This document shows positions 61,201 to 64,000 of a stretch of DNA of 64,000 nt, one piece after another (within the stretch, counting starts at the first letter, position 1; each line of letters opens with the position of its first letter). This stretch comes from Brachyhypopomus gauderio (Eukaryota; Chordata; Actinopteri; Gymnotiformes; Hypopomidae). A program made the position numbers and the translations under genes. The notes beneath the pieces were generated by a model, which worked only from the letters and a program-made list of their open reading frames with translations, did not search any database and was not told the DNA's origin. The stretch lies in the NCBI RefSeq assembly GCF_052324685.1, contig NC_135211.1:12078110-12142109 (forward strand), given 5' to 3'.

Positions 61201-62571
61201 CACACAAAAAAATGATTAAAAAATCATCGATTGTGATTTCTGGATTTTTTTTTTTTAGATTATGTCTCTCACAGTAGATGTGCACCTAAGATGAAAATAT
61301 CAGACCCCTCCATGATTTCTAAGTGGGAGAGCTTACAAAGTCGCAAGGTGTACGAGTCCAAACATTTCACTGGCACGGTACCCACTCTGACAGAAGCCCG
61401 TGGCAGGACGCGCCCCCACCTGCAGGATTCCAGAGGGTTACACACCTTGACTCGGCTCACGGCTTCCTGCGCCTGCATCATGCGGATGTTTTTGGAGGGA
61501 TTCCTCTCCGACAGCAGCTGCGTGGAGCCCAGGTAGTTTGCGGCGAAGATGATCCCATCGATGAGGTCCTCGGGTTCGCACGGCCCAGGAACTGTGGGGT
61601 AGATCACACGGTAGATCACGCAGTAGATCACACAGTAGATCAAACACTAGAAGCAGCCCTTTCTGCCTCTGCTCTGTGGCAACATCTGTAAGTTATGCTG
61701 ATCTTGACAATAAAGCACCATGATGCAGATTAAATGTTGTGACACGCTCTGTCACCAGATATGGAAAAATACTCTTTTTATCAACTTTTGAGACGGTCTA
61801 ATGTGTGGATTTTGTTTTTGTTTTTCCAGTGACTTCAAATTCTTAACTGAAGTCATCTTTGTTGGTTTTTGATCTTGTGTTTCATGGAACCATCCAAGAG
61901 ATAACAAACTATTTAACAAACTATTCAGTGCCACTAAAATCTAGTTTCCTTCCCTCAGACTGCTCCAAATACACCAAAATGAACCGTGTCACCTACACTA
62001 TCTACCTAGTTATCAACATAAATCCAGAAAACACTTGCGTGTGCATTCACACACAGCTTTGCACAGGAGGCCAGTGGGAAGAGTGTATGACCACAGGTGA
62101 TTGATACACAAGTTGAGAGCAATCAGTGTGATGTGGCTGTGGTTTTCATGGTGCCCACCATGGCCATGTTACGTTTGATAATACAATCTGTTTTTCTTTC
62201 TCCACTGACTTTTCGTTTGCTTTCCCTGGGTCTTATTTCAAACTGCTAAGTAGCACAGGGTGAATTTACACCAGGTTCTTGCCATCAGAGAAGAGACCCT
62301 CATCTATTTAAACAGCGTTTCCACACAGCCCACAGTCTCTACATAACAGACTCACATTAAGCCTTCATCTGAGAATGTCAAAGCAAAGTAAAATCATGTC
62401 TGCTCACTGCATGCTTGCTGTTTTACTCTGAATACCAATTCCGATCTGCTGATGCTTTTTTTTTTCATACTTCCCTCTGAGGAGCAGATTATCGGAGGCA
62501 CATAAAAGGGAAAGCCAAAGTGCTCACGTACCGTCCACGAAGCTGGGGAAGGTTGCTGCCTTCTTTGATGG
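48661..62571 (-). CDS. apba2: APBA2 (X11-beta/Mint2) adaptor, C-terminal part, partial at 5' end
   Basis: Eleven minus-strand exons join in one frame: 62532-62571, 61446-61591, 56876-56908, 55508-55594, 52776-52961, 51409-51588, 50317-50529, 49988-50107, 49108-49248 and 48661-48732 (TGA at 48661-48663) give the readable series; that is ten blocks plus the missing upstream exons. They encode about 405 residues. Order: linker [16 protein letters not shown] domain (from [16 protein letters not shown] to the [15 protein letters not shown] helix), PDZ1 ([14 protein letters not shown]), PDZ2 ([11 protein letters not shown] ... GHRIIEIN) and the C terminus ETPMYI. APBA2 binds the NPTY motif of amyloid precursor protein through PTB and synaptic partners through PDZ domains. 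APBA2 rather than APBA1 is indicated by [16 protein letters not shown] and [16 protein letters not shown]. The N-terminal Munc18-binding region lies beyond the window. Teleosts carry a and b copies; I cannot tell which this is. Confidence 0.94.
50553..50640 (+). repeat. (GA)n-rich tract in apba2 intron
   Basis: AGAGAG and GGGAGAG repeats start about 25 bases upstream (in gene orientation) of the PDZ1 exon that begins at 50529, so they read as its pyrimidine tract. Confidence 0.8.
52469..52558 (+). repeat. (TC)n microsatellite, about 45 units
   Basis: About 90 bases of pure CT lie in the apba2 intron between the exons at 51588 and 52776. Confidence 0.95.
52711..52739 (+). repeat. (AC)n microsatellite beside an apba2 splice donor
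   Basis: A CA run about 35 bases beyond the donor of the apba2 exon 52776-52961, reading as TG repeats in the transcript. Confidence 0.9.
52962..55507. other. apba2 intron
   Basis: An intron between the PTB exons at 52961 and 55508. Apart from CA tracts and an AT run near 53764-53795, nothing is recognised. Confidence 0.6.
54478..54554 (+). repeat. (AC)n microsatellite cluster
   Basis: About 77 bases of pure CA, with shorter CA runs near 54163-54194 and 54740-54764, all in one apba2 intron. Long TH- or CV-repeat open frames here are artefacts. Confidence 0.95.
56876..56908 (-). other. apba2: 33-nt microexon in the apba2 PTB domain
   Basis: The minus strand reads ACACAG, then 33 bases encoding [11 protein letters not shown], then a GTGGTG donor. 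It fits phase 0 between the exon ending AVSRVK (61446) and the exon starting SSEGDAQTL (55594). The recalled human protein has [13 protein letters not shown] at this place. Both neighbours are phase 0, so skipping keeps the frame. Confidence 0.88.
57467..57524 (+). repeat. Three-copy tandem repeat, about 20-22 bp
   Basis: The unit GGGATGGAGAGATTTTTCGCT occurs three times, with small changes in T-run length. Confidence 0.85.
57677..57754 (+). repeat. (AC)n microsatellite
   Basis: About 78 bases of pure CA in the apba2 intron between 56908 and 61446. Confidence 0.95.
58237..58288 (+). repeat. (TG)n microsatellite, with a (GGGA)n tract 140 bases on
   Basis: About 52 bases of pure TG. A GGGA repeat follows at about 58424-58443. 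Confidence 0.9.
60656..60870 (-). mobile_element. Tc1/mariner-like transposon, 3' end only, decayed
   Basis: From TA at 60656 the sequence reads CAGTACCAGTTAAAAGTTTG then GACACCCC, the typical terminal repeat of fish Tc1 elements. In reverse complement, the sequence before it (GGCTGCTTTGAAGAATCTAA, then a T-rich 3' region) matches the usual end of the transposase gene and its 3' flank. The rest of the element is missing. It lies in an apba2 intron. Confidence 0.75.
61598..61646 (+). repeat. Four short repeats abutting the acceptor of the first PTB exon
   Basis: GTAGATCACAC recurs about every 12-15 bases four times. In apba2 orientation this GTGTGATCTAC series runs almost directly into the CCCCACAG acceptor before 61591, replacing a normal pyrimidine tract. 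Confidence 0.8.
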
Positions 62572-63537
62572 CTGGAAGAGAAGAAACGAGATGTTCGATT
62601 CAGGACGAGGGATGAGAACCGCGCGGAGTAAGCTGGACCACAGCGGCAAAAAATAAGGACGACCAAAAACTCACAAACGAACACACGAAGGACAGGAGAC
62701 GCCCTCGTAAGCGCGTGAAAGAGAACACAGAGGTCAAATGACCCCTGAGGCGCGGTGGTGAACTGGGGGCGACACCGTGGGCAGGGCAGGAGTGAGCTCT
62801 GTCCTATAGACAAGCTCTGAGGAGGTCGAGTAGCTGACATCGTCGCCCTAAAACACGTCCGCGCAGGTTGTGAGGCACCGTGAACAGGACGCGTGTTCCC
62901 CGTGCAATTCTAAGAGGATCGTCTCACGGCTACATCAAACAGGGTCGTTAAGCGAGGGCCGGTGGGCATACGGAGGCGGCAGGAAGAACTCCTTCTGGAA
63001 AGGCAAACGCGACCCGTCTTGCTTGTCAATTTACTACACGGCGACCCAAAAACATTTCTTCCGCCGCCACACACCACACTGCACTGCAGCCAAACAACTA
63101 CATAACGAATTCGGGATTTGGGTTATTTCAGTCACGGGCTGGAGCACCCCGAGCTACATAAAAGAGAGTGCTATGTAAAATAAGGAACCCTGAAATACAC
63201 AGGGGTCGTTGTCAGGATTTAATGAGTAAACAGGTTGAGGACAGCAGCTCTCAGCCGCCTTGGAGTGGTGCTGCATACATCAGGTGACACACGGAGGTGG
63301 CTCTCTTTCTCTGGAGAGGGTCGCAGGAGTGAGAATGTCTCCTGAAACGGAGGAAACTGCCCCGTAGCTTTAATAGAGCTGTTGTTCGTGTCACTTAGGA
63401 GCCCAAACCTGTGGACTCTATTTACATACATCTGAATATAATTTAAACACTGATAATTTCCTACCCAATTACAGAGGGAGTTGGATGGTGTTTTAATGCT
63501 TACTCATCCGGCAATCACTGTGTCAGCCAACGTGAAA
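62572..63537. other. apba2 upstream intron, nothing recognised
   Basis: The region lies upstream of the exon at 62532-62571 in gene orientation. The large N-terminal APBA2 exon is not present here, so it must be beyond 64000. Open frames have no recognised motif. Confidence 0.45.
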
Positions 63538-63797
63538 GCATCACGTCGAATGAGAACATCACATCTAATGATAACATCACATCTAATGAAATCATCACAT
63601 CTAATGAAAACACATTGAATGAAAACATCGCATCTAACGATAACATCACATCTAACGATAAAATCACATCTAATGAAATCATCACATCTAATGAAAACAC
63701 ATTGAATGAAAACATCACATCTAACGATAAAATCACATCTAAGGATAAAATCACATCTAATGAAATCATCACATCTAATGAAAACATCACATAGAAT
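63538..63797 (+). repeat. 18-bp AT-rich minisatellite, about 14 copies
   Basis: The unit resembles ACATCTAATGAAATCATC, with sub-types GATAACATC, AAAACACATTGA and AACGATAAA arranged in a higher-order pattern. Since 18 is a multiple of three, the minus strand stays open and reads as a periodic S-L-D-V-M protein, which is not taken as a gene. Confidence 0.93.
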
Positions 63798-63921
63798 ATT
63801 TCCAAGTGTGCATCATACTGCATTTGTTCCAACCATCTAAACTGCCTCTGTCAGAGTACCAGACAATCCCCAGGGCTTCACACAGGCAATAAGAGGAACA
63901 GCCTGTTATCGAGGTTGTCTG

Positions 63922-63977
<56 letters not shown>

Positions 63978-63980
63978 TTT
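63922..63980 (+). repeat. (GT)n microsatellite at window end
   Basis: A TG run of about 50 bases that becomes impure (TATG, TTTG) towards the window end. Confidence 0.9.
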
Positions 63981-64000
63981 GTATGTGTGTGCGTGAGTGT

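Larger units (their letters stand above)
56909..61445. other. Large apba2 intron
   Basis: The 4.5-kb intron separates the first PTB exon from the microexon. It holds the CA and TG tracts listed and a Tc1 fragment near 60.66 kb. No other exon was recognised. Confidence 0.55.

Noticed and set aside
62394..62840. 148-codon minus-strand frame across the 62532-62571 exon
   Set aside because: It is in a different frame from the supported [13 protein letters not shown] reading, which joins in phase to the PTB exon.

Overview
The window is vertebrate, almost certainly teleost, nuclear DNA. Short conserved exons with canonical splice sites sit in long introns, and there are very long CA/TG, TC and AT tracts, several minisatellites and fish-type transposon debris (hAT-like and TTA-flanked MITEs, a Tc1 3' end). 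I cannot name the species. No bacterial, CRISPR or phage structure is present. I joined exons by hand from splice sites, reading phase and recalled family proteins; nothing was aligned by computer.

Four protein genes are supported. (1) 867-10397, plus strand: the 3' part of a cadherin with a single transmembrane segment and a cytoplasmic tail of about 24 residues, the pattern of the 7D cadherins CDH16/CDH17. (2) 30616-35642, minus strand: a complete seven-exon carbonic anhydrase VII gene (263 aa). (3) 42783-45861, plus strand: a complete nine-exon sorbitol dehydrogenase gene (354 aa), one of whose introns appears to start with GC. (4) 48661-62571, minus strand: the 3' eleven coding exons of APBA2 (X11-beta/Mint2), with a PTB domain that carries a 33-nt microexon, two PDZ domains and the C terminus. 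Its 5' exons lie beyond the window.

Between genes: 10.4-30.6 kb is a gene-poor block rich in repeats. It holds an hAT MITE with an 8-bp target duplication, an LTR-like unit, two TTA-flanked MITEs that share one target site inside a larger inverted-repeat element, and minisatellites near 22.7, 23.5 and 26.0 kb. 36.2-42.8 kb has one more hAT MITE and little else I can read. sord and apba2 converge, with stop codons 2.8 kb apart. 62.6-64 kb is apba2 intron or upstream sequence with an 18-bp minisatellite.

The genes do not form a pathway: an adhesion molecule, a cytosolic CO2 hydratase, a polyol-pathway enzyme and a neuronal APP/Munc18 adaptor. The order is of interest because, from memory, CDH16 and CA7 are neighbours on human 16q22 while SORD and APBA2 are both on human 15q. 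I found no convincing undescribed system. The points most worth checking are the GC-AG intron of sord, the apba2 microexon, the loss of two of four CA7 cysteines, and the shared-target MITE pair.
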